Shown here in pieces: positions 28,093 through 38,004 of a stretch of 64,000 nt of DNA; positions within the stretch are counted from its first letter, which is position 1; each line of letters begins with the position of its first letter. This stretch comes from Durusdinium trenchii (lineage: Eukaryota > Sar > Dinophyceae > Suessiales > Symbiodiniaceae), in assembly GCA_963970005.1 (NCBI GenBank), contig CAXAMN010015336.1, forward strand, positions 1-64,000, given 5' to 3'. Below the pieces are notes generated by a model. The model was not told the origin of the DNA, did no database searches, and was given only the letters and a program-made list of their open reading frames with translations. A program made the translations under genes and the position numbers.

Positions 28093-28230
28093 CCCAGACA
28101 CGACCAACACATGGGACGACGCGACCGTCCGGACTGCCGAGTTTCACTCAGGGCCGATGGGGTGGTGCCAGGGGGGTCGACCTCTGGGGCGGCAGAACGG
28201 ACTGGCAGTCCCAGACAGGTCGCGTCTGGG
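28093..28230. repeat. Miniature element family B, long subtype
   Basis: CCCAGACACGACC...GGTCGCGTCTGGG ends around gggccgatggggtggtgcca. Confidence 0.75.
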
Positions 28231-28581
28231 TCACATCTTTCATGTCCCTATACGGGGACAGGTGGTGAAGAATGACTTCCAGAGTGGGGTGGGGTTAGTG
28301 AGCCAAGTGACGGAAGTTCTAGGGACGGAACACAGCTGCCGTCAGCTCTAAAATCTTCACAACTCCATAGGAGGCTAAGCCAGCCGGAAGCGGCTGTGAG
28401 GCGAACCACAGACTCCAGACGCCCACGTTCGAACGAACGATCGCTGAGGGTATCTGGTAGGTGCCCGAGCTGCAATCCCTAGCTGCAAACTGCAAAGGAT
28501 GGCCGAGTTTGGGAGCCCCAAAAGATGCTGCGACATGTTGTCTCCATGGCTTTTCGTCCAATGCCTCTCTTTTTTCACCAA

Positions 28582-28697
28582 CCCAGACGCTCATGATCCC
28601 TCAGACTCATATGGAGGGGTCGGACCCTCATATGGAGGGGTCTGGGGTCTCAAATCCCTAGGTTTTGAGGGACCAAGGGCTGTTTGGAGCGTCTGGG
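28582..28697. repeat. Miniature element family A, complete
   Basis: CCCAGACGCTC...GAGCGTCTGGG with tandem tatggaggggt blocks inside; the best reference copy for the family. Confidence 0.8.
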
Positions 28698-30206
28698 AAC
28701 ATCAAGTCCTGCCATGACTCCTGTTTTTGGTCCAATCCACCTTGATCTGCTTTCTGTTGCTTGCCTTACGGTGTAGTAGTGCACCGACCGACGATACCAA
28801 AAAGACAGTCCAACGAACGTGGCAACTCCCTGAACGCAGAGGGGAAGAGCTGCTCTTCCCGGCCTGAGGCGGACGTGCATCTCTTGCTGTGCATCTCTGG
28901 AAGCCGTGTTTCCATGTGTTTCCTGCTTCAGACACTGCCGCGATGTGTCTGGAGACGAAGACTATATTGGCTTTCAAAAAGTCTGTTGGGGTTTGCATCG
29001 AGTCATTTCCACTGAAAAGGTCAGAATGGCAACACTGAATCCACCTCCACATGCAAGTCTCTGCAGTTGTGTGACTCTTTGCTTTCGAAGGTTCGTCTTG
29101 CTGAATGAGCACACAAAGTAACACCACTCAAACAACTAAATGCAAAGAAACCTGGCGCGGAAACACCTGGGACGTCCGTGGGCGCACGTACGTGGGAACA
29201 AGCCGGATCACATCCAGGATCTATAGGTCAAAGGCCAACAGAGGTGGGTGGAAGGCCACCCGAGGCCCTTCGACGAACTACCAGTTGGGTAACCCCAGGT
29301 TTTCCGGTCCTAGTGACTTGGTCACGTTCCGCCCTTGGAACGGGCTTAGAACGACACGTTTCCCAGCCGCCGATCTTGGTGCATCGAAGATGCCAAAGAA
29401 GATGGGTCCTATTCGGCTTTCAATTCTTGGCACGCATATGTCTTTGCAGAAGGATACGCAGCATGCAGTCACTAATAGAGATCGCCTGGTGGCTTTTAGG
29501 CAGTGCTGATGGCTTTTGGAAGGCTAAAAGCTTCCTCGCGGATAGTCCCATACTGCGATATGTTGCGTAGATTTTCACTGACTCCTCGAATTCTCATTTA
29601 GGGAAAATTGGACTGGGGCAGTCCGATACTTTCTTCCCACGGGCTTCTAGGTACGCTGTGTTTGTGTTTCATAATACCCAGAATATAAATGTTTGCAACT
29701 TCCCGGAGAACCCTCTTTTTCGATCTCTTTCGATACGGATCGCTCGTGGGGTGAGACGTCTTTATAAACGTCTTCTAGACCGCGCGGACCTCTCGAACTG
29801 GTCACTCACGTGCGTTTGGCCGCCGTTTGAGTGTAGAATAGAGTCCTCCTTAAACATGTTCTCTTGGGACCCGGGATGCCAGGCACCGAAGAAACCTTTT
29901 TTTTTGGAGGTGCTCCTGGGAACCCTGTTCACGTCCTGTTCCTGGACGAACATGAACGTCCCCCACCTGGAAGTCAATCCATCCACCATCGAGTACTTGT
30001 GGCGGATGTTCAGAGCTCAGAGATGGCCAGCTTTCCAGATTAGATCGAGAAAACGGGTTCCAACGATTTCCTCATGAGGATAGGATAGGTGTTGCCACTC
30101 ACTCTATGGCGAAGAAGACGAAGATGTGTCCAATCATATAGATTGCTCTTCAAGGCTAGTCAGCAAGCAATCAGCTCAAATAACAAATCCAAGTCGTCTT
30201 TGAGCC
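28698..30206. other. Spacer upstream of LRR copy 3
   Basis: A family D copy at 29235-29338. A frame at 29658-30077 is open but not clearly protein. From about 30109 the sequence (gaagaagacgaagatgtgt) matches 34634 upstream of copy 4. Confidence 0.4.
29235..29338. repeat. Miniature element family D, diverged
   Basis: CCAACAGAGGTGGG start, cgttccgcccttgg end, with ccggtcctagtgacttggtc as in the copy at 4210. Confidence 0.5.
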
Positions 30207-31393
30207 ATGGCGACGCAGATTGCAGCGCTGCAGCCAAATGGTGAAAGCCTGGTTCTTGAAGTCACGCCAGAGACAACAGGCCAAGCGCTCAAGCAGCAGA
30301 TCAAGGAGAGAAAGTCTTGGGACGAGCTGACCCGGAGCACTACAGGTGTGGAGATCATTGTCGGAGACATCCACTTACTGGCCCATGATGCAAAGGTATT
30401 GGATGCTGGAATTGCTGAAAGTACAGTTGTGAGTGTTGTCTTCAAGCCAAACGTTGTGATATGCTCCAATAAAAAGAAGATCGCCAGTCTTGGCGGCATC
30501 GTTGACCCAGAACTGTTTCTTGTGGTCGAAATTCCATATCGTGAAACAGCAATTTGTGAAGGGGCTTTCAAGTTTTGCACCACATTGGCCAAAGTGACCA
30601 TCCCGGACTCAGTGACCCACATCGGGGATTTCGCCTTCGAGGGTTGCAGCTCTTTGGTGAACTTGATCATCCCAGACTCCGTGACACACATTGGGATTGG
30701 TGCCTTTCGGGGTTGCAGTTCTTTGGTGGACTTGACCATCCCCAATTCTGTGACCCACATTGAGGATTGTGCTTTTCAACACTGCAACTCCTTGGCAAAC
30801 TTGACCATGCCGGACTCGGTGGCCCACTTTGGGAATGAGGCCATGGCAGGTTGCAGCTCTTTGGTCAACTTGACCNNNNNNNNNNTGGGAATGATGCCTT
30901 TCGCGATTGCAGCTCTTTGGTGAACTTGACCACCCCAGACTCTGTGACCCACATTGGGGATTCTGCCTTTCAGGGTTGCAGCTCTTTGGTGAACTTGACC
31001 ATCCCGAACTCAGTGACCCACATTGGGGATGGTGCCTTTCACGGTTGCTGGTCTCTGGGGAACTTGACCATCCCTGACTCAGTGACCCACATTGGCAATT
31101 CCGCCTTTCAGGATTGCAGATCTTTGGCCAAGGTGACCATCCCAGACTCGGTGACCTGCATTGAGATGTGTGCCTTTCAGGGTTGCAGCTCTTTGGTCAA
31201 CTTGAGCATCCCAAACTCAGTTTTCCACATTGGGAATTTTGCCTTTCAGGGTTGCAGCTCTTTGGCAAATTTGACCATCCCAGACTCCGTGAGATACATT
31301 GGGGATTTCGCTTTTCCAATTTTTTTGCAGCTACAGCTTTTTGAAAAACTTGACCATCCAGAGGGTCAGGCTGGGCATATGATAAACACTTGA
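30207..31393 (+). CDS. Ubiquitin-like / LRR_5 repeat protein, copy 3 (contains assembly gap)
   Basis: The N-terminal ubiquitin-like region and linker match copies 4 and 5 closely. Four complete LRR_5 units precede the 10-N gap and about six follow it. With a literal 10-base gap the two halves lie in different frames. A missing segment of 23 bases, or 23 plus a multiple of 69, would keep them in one frame, and 23 bases is exactly the part of the repeat unit that is absent. The last unit slips by two bases after residues AFPIF (about 31320), so the final ~25 residues are not LRR sequence; the same DNA in another frame continues the repeat pattern. The end of this copy is therefore decayed or mis-sequenced. 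Confidence 0.75.
30876..30885. other. Assembly gap (10 N) in LRR copy 3
   Basis: Ten undetermined bases between LRR units 4 and 6 of copy 3. The size is a placeholder, because a literal 10-base gap breaks the frame. Confidence 0.98.
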
Positions 31394-31886
31394 GCATCCG
31401 ATTGACTTGAGCATACTCGCCACAGAGCAGAAGAGGCCCAATCCGGTCGTGAAACCCGTTGGCTCGTTTCGCAAAATCGATTGGCTCATGGCCAGCCCGG
31501 GCGGCTTGTCACGTGTGACCTGTCACGTGACACCCGGATCGGTTCGGTGCAAGAGATGACAGTCGATCACGGGGTGATGCCGCTGGCTCGCGGCGGTGCG
31601 TTGTTTTTTTTTTTCAGCTTTCAACATCTGTGGGCCCGTGATTAAAGAGACCTGGCCAGGAACTGACGGTCATCACTGGTCCTTGGTTCCTCTCCCTTCT
31701 CCAAGCAGTGGTCTTGTCCGATGGATGGTGGGAGCTATCTGGATTGGCATGGGGGTGGGTCATGCAGGTGCAGGTGCACGCATCAATCATGCAGGAAATT
31801 GCATATACGACACCCATCGACACCCGGACTAGGGGTTTCTATTGATAGCTCCTGAAAGAGGTGATTGACAACCTTATGCAATACTA

Positions 31887-31967
31887 CCAGGACCCTCCAA
31901 GGTTCGCCTGCTTGGAGACCACAGGTGGGGAACCTGGGCAGGAAGCACCTGGCCAGGAGGGTGCTGG
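31887..31967. repeat. Miniature element family F
   Basis: CCAGGACCCTCC...GGAGGGTGCTGG; shares ggaagcacctggccagg with 60655-60750. Confidence 0.6.
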
Positions 31968-32192
31968 TGGTGGAAATTGCATCTCCAAGGTAATTGGGGA
32001 TCACGCAAGAAAGAGGGTGGTCCAATGTGCTGTTCCAGATCTCTTTGCAAGTCCAATCATATATTAAGCCCATGAAGAAGCAACATAAGAGAGAGCTTCC
32101 TCCTCCTCGAGATGTAGATCCCCACGAAGAAAGTATTGGACACGGTGCCACTATCTATTTGAAGACCACTACCCTGTCGACTTCCGTTCGAC

Positions 32193-32300
32193 CATTAAGA
32201 AGAAATGGTTGTTGTTTCACTGGTTTTTGTAGTGTAAACTCCTTAGTTGGTTTGGGATTCAGCCTATTAATTTAAAGGTTGGAAGTCTAGGGACATCTAG
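32193..32300. repeat. Family I fragment
   Basis: ccattaagaagaaatggttg, then tttgtagtgtaaactcctta, then ggaagtctaggg, in the order seen in 49909-50030. Confidence 0.45.
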
Positions 32301-32504
32301 GGACTATAGGTAGAGCAAGTTCACCCCATCTTCCCTCCCCACACGGATCTGGGAATTGGCGTTCACCAAAGAACGGCCTTTTTCTTCGACCTCCACCTGC
32401 GCCTGCGTGGCCAGCGAGGTTGACCGTCGAGACAGTATCGTCTTATGGTTCGCCCCCGGGTCGCTGCCCCCCCAAATCGGCCGTGTCGATAGAGTTCGGT
32501 TGAC

Positions 32505-32599
32505 CCAAGAGAGGTTGAGAGGTCGCTTCACGTTCGGACCCAGGGATCCTGTGGTACATGGGATGGGCGAGCTTTCAGGCTGTGAAAAACCTCTCTTGG
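32505..32599. repeat. Miniature element family C, cgcttcacgttcgg subtype
   Basis: CCAAGAGAGG...CCTCTCTTGG, complete. Confidence 0.75.
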
Positions 32600-32709
32600 T
32601 GCCTCCCAAAGCTGCCAACCTTCCAACCAGATCTCTCCCAAAGCTGCCTCTCTTGGTCGCTTCACTCCCCACACAGATCTTGGTGGTGTTGCTGTCTTAT
32701 ACGGAAGAA

Positions 32710-32832
32710 CCGCTCCATGGACCTGCCATGTCGGACTGCCTTCGTCATTTCACGGCCGATGGGGTGGTGCGTGCCAGAGGGGTTCAGACTCTGGGGCGGC
32801 AGAACGATGGCAGTCCCATGGAGTGTATGGGG
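32710..32832. repeat. Miniature element family B, long subtype
   Basis: cgctccatggacctgccatg start, ggcagtcccatggagtgtat end; the same gatggggtggtg core as 28093-28230. Confidence 0.65.
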
Positions 32833-33392
32833 AATAGTAAAACCGCTCCATGGTCGGGGAAAACACATGCGATTCAATCTTCATGGGCGGCTCCGGGGGC
32901 TTCCGAGATATGGATGTGCACGGACTTGATCACCTTACGACTGGGAAGGCGACTGGGGGTTTGCCCTGACTTGGTCACCTTCCTTGGCCAATGATTCCTC
33001 TTTTTTGTTGAAGGGCCAACAGGAAGACTTTTTCTCAGCCCCCCATGGCTAGGGCCAGGGAAGACTTGATCACTACCCAACATTCAGTCCTGCCCACAAA
33101 ACCCGAATGGCCGGCAGGAAGACTTGATCTTCTCGAATGGCCTCCACAGCTACTTGGCGCAGCTGCATCCCTTGCTCTTCAAGGACGGGGCTCCGAACCG
33201 CGCCGGGACGGAGGGACCGGGCAGGGCAGGGCGGTTCGCGACAAGGGAGGCGAACATGCAGGCGATCTGAAGGTGTGGAAGGTTTTGGATGCCCCACTTT
33301 ATGAAGGGGCGAAAGATGTTGGGTCTCCAGAAAGCCAGTTGTTATATGGTCGAATGATCTAACAAGAAGCCTTCAGGACTATTGGAACAACA

Positions 33393-33635
33393 TCACATTC
33401 TGGAGTGTCTAAGGAGCTTCATTTCTAGCTCCCTTGTTGGCTCGTCGAACATGCACTGCTCGCCCATCCAGATTTCCAGTTCGACTCCCGACCCAAAACC
33501 GCTTTGGCCACCTGTTTGTTCGCGTTGCACCGGCAGGATTCCAGCCTGTGGTGCATCAGTGCCGGGATTCTCAGCTTCGGTCCCTGCCACACCAACCACT
33601 CGGTCCGTCCGTCGCCGGTCGACGCGACGTGACAC
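33393..33635 (-). CDS. Possible terminal exon, unrecognised
   Basis: On the minus strand the frame reads TEAENPGTDAPQAGILPVQR, GSGVELEIWMGEQCMFDEPT, RELEMKLLRHSRM and then stops. Acidic and helix-forming at the end. No homologue is recognised. Confidence 0.2.
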   Translation of the reverse strand: MSRRVDRRRTDRVVGVAGTEAENPGTDAPQAGILPVQREQTGGQSGFGSGVELEIWMGEQCMFDEPTRELEMKLLRHSRM

Positions 33636-33887
33636 TTCGACCCTGTGCGAGCCGTCACCGATCTCCAGGATGCGCCATGGACCCCTGGTCTTTCTGAGGC
33701 GGCAGATATTCCATATGAGCCATTCGATAAACCTCCGTGTTCATGATACGACATGGGATTTCATCTAAATATCTAAGGTTTTCAGAAACGCTCAAATATG
33801 GCTATACATGGAATGTCATTTTGGGATATGGCGGACCCTGAAATCACCCCAACTTGTATACGATCTGCTCAGTGAAAAAAAAAGAGG

Positions 33888-33945
33888 CCGGTCGACCGGG
33901 ACTGTTCCACTCTCCGGGAACCCGGTCGACCGGTCGACCGTAGCC
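33888..33945. repeat. Inverted repeat of ccggtcgaccgg
   Basis: Two copies of a self-complementary 12-mer around a 25-bp spacer with tccgggaaccc; could fold as a cruciform. Confidence 0.5.
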
Positions 33946-34710
33946 TTCGACCGTGCAGATGGTCCTGGCCGGGTCGGGTCTCGCGTCGGTCGAGTCGACG
34001 GCACGCGGACCAGGTGAGTGGTACCCGAGGTCGTCGTCGCAGCCCATTTTTCGGGGTCGGAGTCTGAATTCGTCTCAAATAATCCGGTTTTGGATCGGAG
34101 TCTGAAGATGTCTGAAGTCTCATTCATCTGAAGTCTCATTTCTCGTGCTCGTTGGATCGGTCCTTGGCCCCTTGGCCTCTCTTATTCTGCAAAAAGGCGG
34201 CTTCGAAGCTGCTTCGATTCATTGAGTACGAAGGTGTTGCACCCATCGGAAAGAGCGTCTCCAATCGTTGGACTCCAAGTCCCCAAGTCCCCAAACTCCT
34301 TGCAGCTTGTTCATCAGCTACTCCATCATCATCTGCAGGATTCCAACCATCTGAGACCCCACAGAACCCCTCCGGGTGCCGAAGACGACGCGGGTCCACA
34401 CGAGCGAACGAGCGCGAGCTTCCGAGCGGGAGCCGACGACGCGGGCGAAGCGTGGTAACTCGGCCAATGGTGACGATGGTGACGTTCTGGAGCTTGGGCC
34501 TGTCTTGCAGATTCCCCCTCCGGGACCTTCTGGTGGTCTTTCCGGCTTCAGTTTGAGAACTGAGCAGATCGGACGAACCGAACGGAGGGGTCCTGGTCGT
34601 ATTGCCCCACAACAATTTTCATCATGTTCTTTGGCGAAGACGAAGATGTGTTCTATCATAGACAGCTCTTTGAGGCCAAAGCAATAGTCAGCTCAAATCC
34701 AAATCCAGGT

Positions 34711-34781
34711 AGAGCGAACCAAATCCTGACCCACTAGCCAGCAAGCATTCGTTTCAAATCCAAGTTAATAGTCTTTGAGCC
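34711..34781 (+). promoter_or_regulatory. Leader shared by LRR copies 4 and 5 (first instance)
   Basis: About 70 bp ending at the ATG of copy 4, repeated almost base for base at 36097-36165 before copy 5. Part of it (caaatccaagt...gtctttgagcc) also precedes copy 3. It may hold the 5' UTR and a spliced-leader acceptor, but no promoter motif is recognised. Confidence 0.45.
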
Positions 34782-35561
34782 ATGGCGACGCAGATTTCAG
34801 CGCTGCAGCCAAATGGTGAAAGCCTGGTTCTTGAAGTCACGCCCGAGACAACAGGCCGAGCGCTCAAGCAGCAGATCAAGGAGGGACAGCCTTGGGACGA
34901 GCTCACTCGCAGCACTACAGGTGTGGAGATCATTGTCGGAGACAACCACTTGCTGGCCAACGATACAAAGGTATTGGAAGCTGGAATTGCTGAAGGTACT
35001 GTCGTGAGTGTTGTCTTCAAACCCAATGTCGTGATATGCTCCAACCAAGATGTCATTGCCAGTCTTGGCGGCACCGTTGACTCAGATTTGTTGCTTGTGG
35101 TCGAAATTCCAACCACGGAAACACAGATTTGTGAAAGCGCTTTTGAAGGATGCACATTGGCCAAGGTGACCATCCCGCACTCAGTGACCCACATTGGGAA
35201 TCAGGCTTTTTGTGGTTGCAGTTTTTTGGTAGACATCACCATCCCCAATTCTGTGACCCACATTGGGGATCGTGCTTTTCAATACTGCTATTCTTTGGCA
35301 AACTTGACCATCCCGGACTCCGTGACCCACATTGGGGATGGTGCCTTTCACGGTTGCTGGTCTCTGGGGAACTTGACCATCCCTGACTCAGTGACCCACA
35401 TTGGCAATTTCGCCTTTGAGGGTTGCACCTCTTTGGTGAACTTGACCATCCCGGACTCTGTGACCCACATTGGGAATTTTGCCTTTGAGGGTTGCAGCTC
35501 TTTGGTGAGCCTGACCATCCCGGACTCTGTGACCCACATTGGGCATATGGGTCGCAGCTGA
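34782..35561 (+). CDS. Ubiquitin-like / LRR_5 repeat protein, copy 4 (short)
   Basis: 259 residues: the ubiquitin-like region, the GGTVDSD/VVEIP linker, about six 23-residue LRR_5 units, then an abrupt end HMGRS. The start gagccATGGcg and the ~70 bp before it are almost identical to those of copy 5, which lies 1.38 kb downstream, so the two form a tandem pair. It shares an 88-bp identical block (35322-35409) with copy 3, including the unusual unit containing HGCWSLGNLT. It has the fewest repeats of the six and may be a deletion product, although the frame is intact. Confidence 0.82.
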   Translation: MATQISALQPNGESLVLEVTPETTGRALKQQIKEGQPWDELTRSTTGVEIIVGDNHLLANDTKVLEAGIAEGTVVSVVFKPNVVICSNQDVIASLGGTVDSDLLLVVEIPTTETQICESAFEGCTLAKVTIPHSVTHIGNQAFCGCSFLVDITIPNSVTHIGDRAFQYCYSLANLTIPDSVTHIGDGAFHGCWSLGNLTIPDSVTHIGNFAFEGCTSLVNLTIPDSVTHIGNFAFEGCSSLVSLTIPDSVTHIGHMGRS

Positions 35562-36096
35562 CAAACGTTGAGCATCCCGGACTTTGAGCATCGCAGAAAA
35601 TGCAAAATGTGTGTCGACTTTTTTTGGAGAAGACAAAAAGTCCTATGGGCGGCGCCTTCATTTTTTGCCAAAGAGTTTTATCATATCGCTAGAAACCTTA
35701 GAAGAACTTTCCCACCACTGACCCACAGTTTCAATCTATTTTTACATATGTTTTATTGTTTAATTAAGTGTATTACACATTTTTTTTGGACTTCGTGCTC
35801 TTGGACCAGTTGAAGAAGGGGATTGGCGTTGGGTTATGCAGACGCAGATGGAAACAAGAAGAGTGTGGACTTTGCACGACTGTTTCAGTTTTGGGGGATA
35901 ACTTAGGCCAATGTCTATCAGGTGCTGTTCTCCAGCTTCTTCAAAGTGACCTCCAATGGAGGTAACATAGAGAGATCCAATGTCTATCAGTGCTGTTCTA
36001 GAGCATCTTTGCTGATCAGCTATAACTTAGCCCAAGAAACAAAGAATAAGAGAGAGAGAGAGAGTAGCGAGAGCTTTCTCCACCATCCACAAATAG
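35562..36096. other. Spacer between LRR copies 4 and 5
   Basis: AT-richer spacer with a duplicated phrase (aatgtctatcag.tgctgttct at about 35910 and 35979) and an AG microsatellite at 36049-36064. Confidence 0.5.
36049..36064. repeat. AG microsatellite
   Basis: About eight AG units, 100 bp before the copy 5 start codon. Confidence 0.85.
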
Positions 36097-36165
36097 AGCG
36101 AACCAAATCCTGACCCACTAGCCAGCAAGCATTCGTTTCAAATCCAAGTCAGTAGTCTTTGAGCC
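36097..36165 (+). promoter_or_regulatory. Leader shared by LRR copies 4 and 5 (second instance)
   Basis: Near-identical to the leader of copy 4; the similarity begins at agagcgaaccaaatcctg and runs into the coding region. It marks the left end of the duplicated unit. Confidence 0.45.
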
Positions 36166-37443
36166 ATGGCGAGGCAGATTGCAGCGCTGCAGCCAAATGG
36201 TGAAAGCCTGGTTCTTGAAGTCACGCCCGAGACAACAGGCCGAGCGCTCAAGCAGCAGATCAAGGAGGGACAGCCTTGGGACGAGCTCACTCGCAGCACT
36301 ACAGGTGTGGAGATCATTGTCGGAGACGACCACTTGCTGGCCAACGATACAAAGGTATTGGAAGCTGGAATTGCTGAAGGTACTGTCGTGAGTGTTGTCT
36401 TCAAACCCAATGTCGTGATATGCTCCAACAAACATGCGATCGCCAGTCTTGGCGGCATCGTTGACTCAGATTTGTTGCTTGTGGTCGAAATTCCATTTGA
36501 TGAAACACAAATTCTTGAGAGTGCTTTTGTGAGGTGCGAAACATTGGCCAAGTTGATCATCCCGGACTCAGTGACCCACATTGGGGATTATGCCTTTGGT
36601 TGTTGCAGCTTCTTGGCAAACTTGACCATCCCGGGCTCTGTGACCCACATTGGGGATGGTGCCTTTCTCGGTTGCAGATCTTTGGCAAACTTGACCATCC
36701 CAGACTCAGTGACCCACATTGGAGGGCAAGCCTTTTATGGTTGCAGCTCTTTGGTTAACTTGACCATCCCTGACTCAGTGACCCACATCGGGTATCATGC
36801 CTTTTATGGTTGCAACTCCTTGAAAGACTTGACCATCTCGAGCTCAGTGACCCGCATTGAAGATGGCGCCTTTCGGGGTTGCTGCTCTTTGGTGAGCTTA
36901 AGCATCCCCAATTCCGTGACCCAGATCGGTAGGCTTGCTTTCGAGGGTTGCAGCTCTTTGACAGACTTGACCATCTCGAGCTCAGTGACACACATTGAAG
37001 GTGACGCCTTTCGGGGTTGCTACTCTTTGGTAAACTTGACACTCCCTGACTCAGTGATCCACATTGATGCTTGCGCCTTTCAGGATTGCAGCTCTTTGGT
37101 TAACTTGAGAATCCCGGACTCAGTGACATGCATCGGAATATCCGCCTTTAAGGGTTGCAGCTCTTTGGTGAACTTGGTCATCCCGAACTCCGTGGAGGAC
37201 ATTGGTTTCTCTGCATTTGAAGGTTGCGACTCCTTGGCAAACTGGACCATCCCGGACGCGTTTCAGGTTCTTGATCTCCCCAGTGCTTCCTCGTTTGGCA
37301 GTCCAGGTCCAGGTGGACGATTTGGAGAAGGCTCCAACGAAGCGGTGCTCCGCGGTGCTCCCGTGGATTCCCTCTACATCCGTAGAAACCTCGACACTGG
37401 GAGACAAAGACCATCAAAAAGAAGGGTCTTAATAGGCCATTGA
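36166..37443 (+). CDS. Ubiquitin-like / LRR_5 repeat protein, copy 5
   Basis: 425 residues. The first ~100 residues are nearly identical to copy 4 (LVLEVTPETTGRALKQQIKE in both). Ten LRR_5 units follow, two of them using ISSSVT in place of IPDSVT. After the last unit (SLANWTIPD) comes a tail of about 65 residues unrelated to the repeats, with a Gly/Pro/Ser stretch (SFGSPGPGGRFGEG) and a basic end (RPSKRRVLIGH). The tail is probably captured downstream sequence, since no other copy has it. No signal peptide or membrane span is visible. Confidence 0.85.
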   Translation: MARQIAALQPNGESLVLEVTPETTGRALKQQIKEGQPWDELTRSTTGVEIIVGDDHLLANDTKVLEAGIAEGTVVSVVFKPNVVICSNKHAIASLGGIVDSDLLLVVEIPFDETQILESAFVRCETLAKLIIPDSVTHIGDYAFGCCSFLANLTIPGSVTHIGDGAFLGCRSLANLTIPDSVTHIGGQAFYGCSSLVNLTIPDSVTHIGYHAFYGCNSLKDLTISSSVTRIEDGAFRGCCSLVSLSIPNSVTQIGRLAFEGCSSLTDLTISSSVTHIEGDAFRGCYSLVNLTLPDSVIHIDACAFQDCSSLVNLRIPDSVTCIGISAFKGCSSLVNLVIPNSVEDIGFSAFEGCDSLANWTIPDAFQVLDLPSASSFGSPGPGGRFGEGSNEAVLRGAPVDSLYIRRNLDTGRQRPSKRRVLIGH

Positions 37444-37518
37444 GGTGACCCTTCGTGACCCGGAATGTCCGAACCTTCAGTCGGTCCAAAGAGAGTCTGG
37501 AAGCTGGATCAACTTCTA

Positions 37519-37615
37519 GCAGCACCGAAACCCTGCCAGGTCTCCGAAATGGTGGCTTTTGTAGCTTTTGTAGACTTAAATGTGTCAGGTGGTGACCTGT
37601 GAAATCGGGTACTGG
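37519..37615. repeat. Miniature element family F, diverged
   Basis: agcaccgaaaccctgccagg start and cgggtactgg end. Confidence 0.5.
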
Positions 37616-37654
37616 TAGGGGGGTCGATCTTTCAATTCCTCTTCTCCGAGTTCT

Positions 37655-37876
37655 TCCACGTGCGCGACGCCGTCACGCCGACCTCGACCCAAGGCCTACA
37701 GCGACTTGAGCCTGGCACCCTTTGCCCGAGACGTGTCGGTGATGCTGAGGACTCGCGACAGAGACCGTGCCGCGCTCGCGGCAGCGGCACGGCGCTGCGG
37801 GTGCACCGGGAGCTTCTCCTCAGCTGAGTTTCTGGGGAGGATTTTCACCAGCAGAGGTTCAGTGACCTGAACTAGG
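37655..37876 (+). CDS. Possible terminal exon, unrecognised
   Basis: One frame reads KAYSDLSLAPFARDVSVMLR, TRDRDRAALAAAARRCGC, FSSAEFLGRIFTSRGSVT and stops at TGA inside a family D fragment, which would supply the last few codons. The alanine-rich charged helix and the G+C rise suggest coding. No family is recognised. Confidence 0.25.
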
Positions 37877-37892
37877 ACCCTACTAGGGGTAT
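37848..37892. repeat. Family D fragment
   Basis: ccagcagaggttcagtgacc start; cut off at a TA microsatellite (37894-37916). Confidence 0.5.
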
Positions 37893-37893
37893 A

Positions 37894-37916
37894 CCTATAT
37901 ATATATATTATATATA
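37894..37916. repeat. TA microsatellite
   Basis: About eleven TA units between a family D fragment and a family F copy. Confidence 0.8.
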
Positions 37917-38004
37917 CCAGCATCTCCAGGTCACCAATTGAAACCTGTTAATTAGGGCCTTTCCCAACCCTCCATTTCGGAGACCTGGTAGGGTTCGGTG
38001 CTGG
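37917..38004. repeat. Miniature element family F
   Basis: CCAGCATC...GGTGCTGG, TA on both sides; inserted next to the TA run. Confidence 0.6.

Larger units (their letters stand above)
31394..32504. other. No recognised gene
   Basis: A family F copy (31887-31967), an I-like fragment (32193-32300), and otherwise unique sequence. Confidence 0.4.
32840..34710. other. No firm gene
   Basis: Contains the weak minus-strand candidate at 33393-33635, an inverted ccggtcgaccgg repeat near 33888-33945, and a short direct repeat of tctgaagtctcatt at 34111-34140. Confidence 0.4.

Noticed and set aside
32356-32994. 212-codon + strand frame
   Set aside because: It runs through a family C and a family B element, so much of it is transposon sequence.
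33470-33490. agttcgactcccgac resembles a tRNA B box
   Set aside because: No matching A box, acceptor stem or cloverleaf could be drawn around it.
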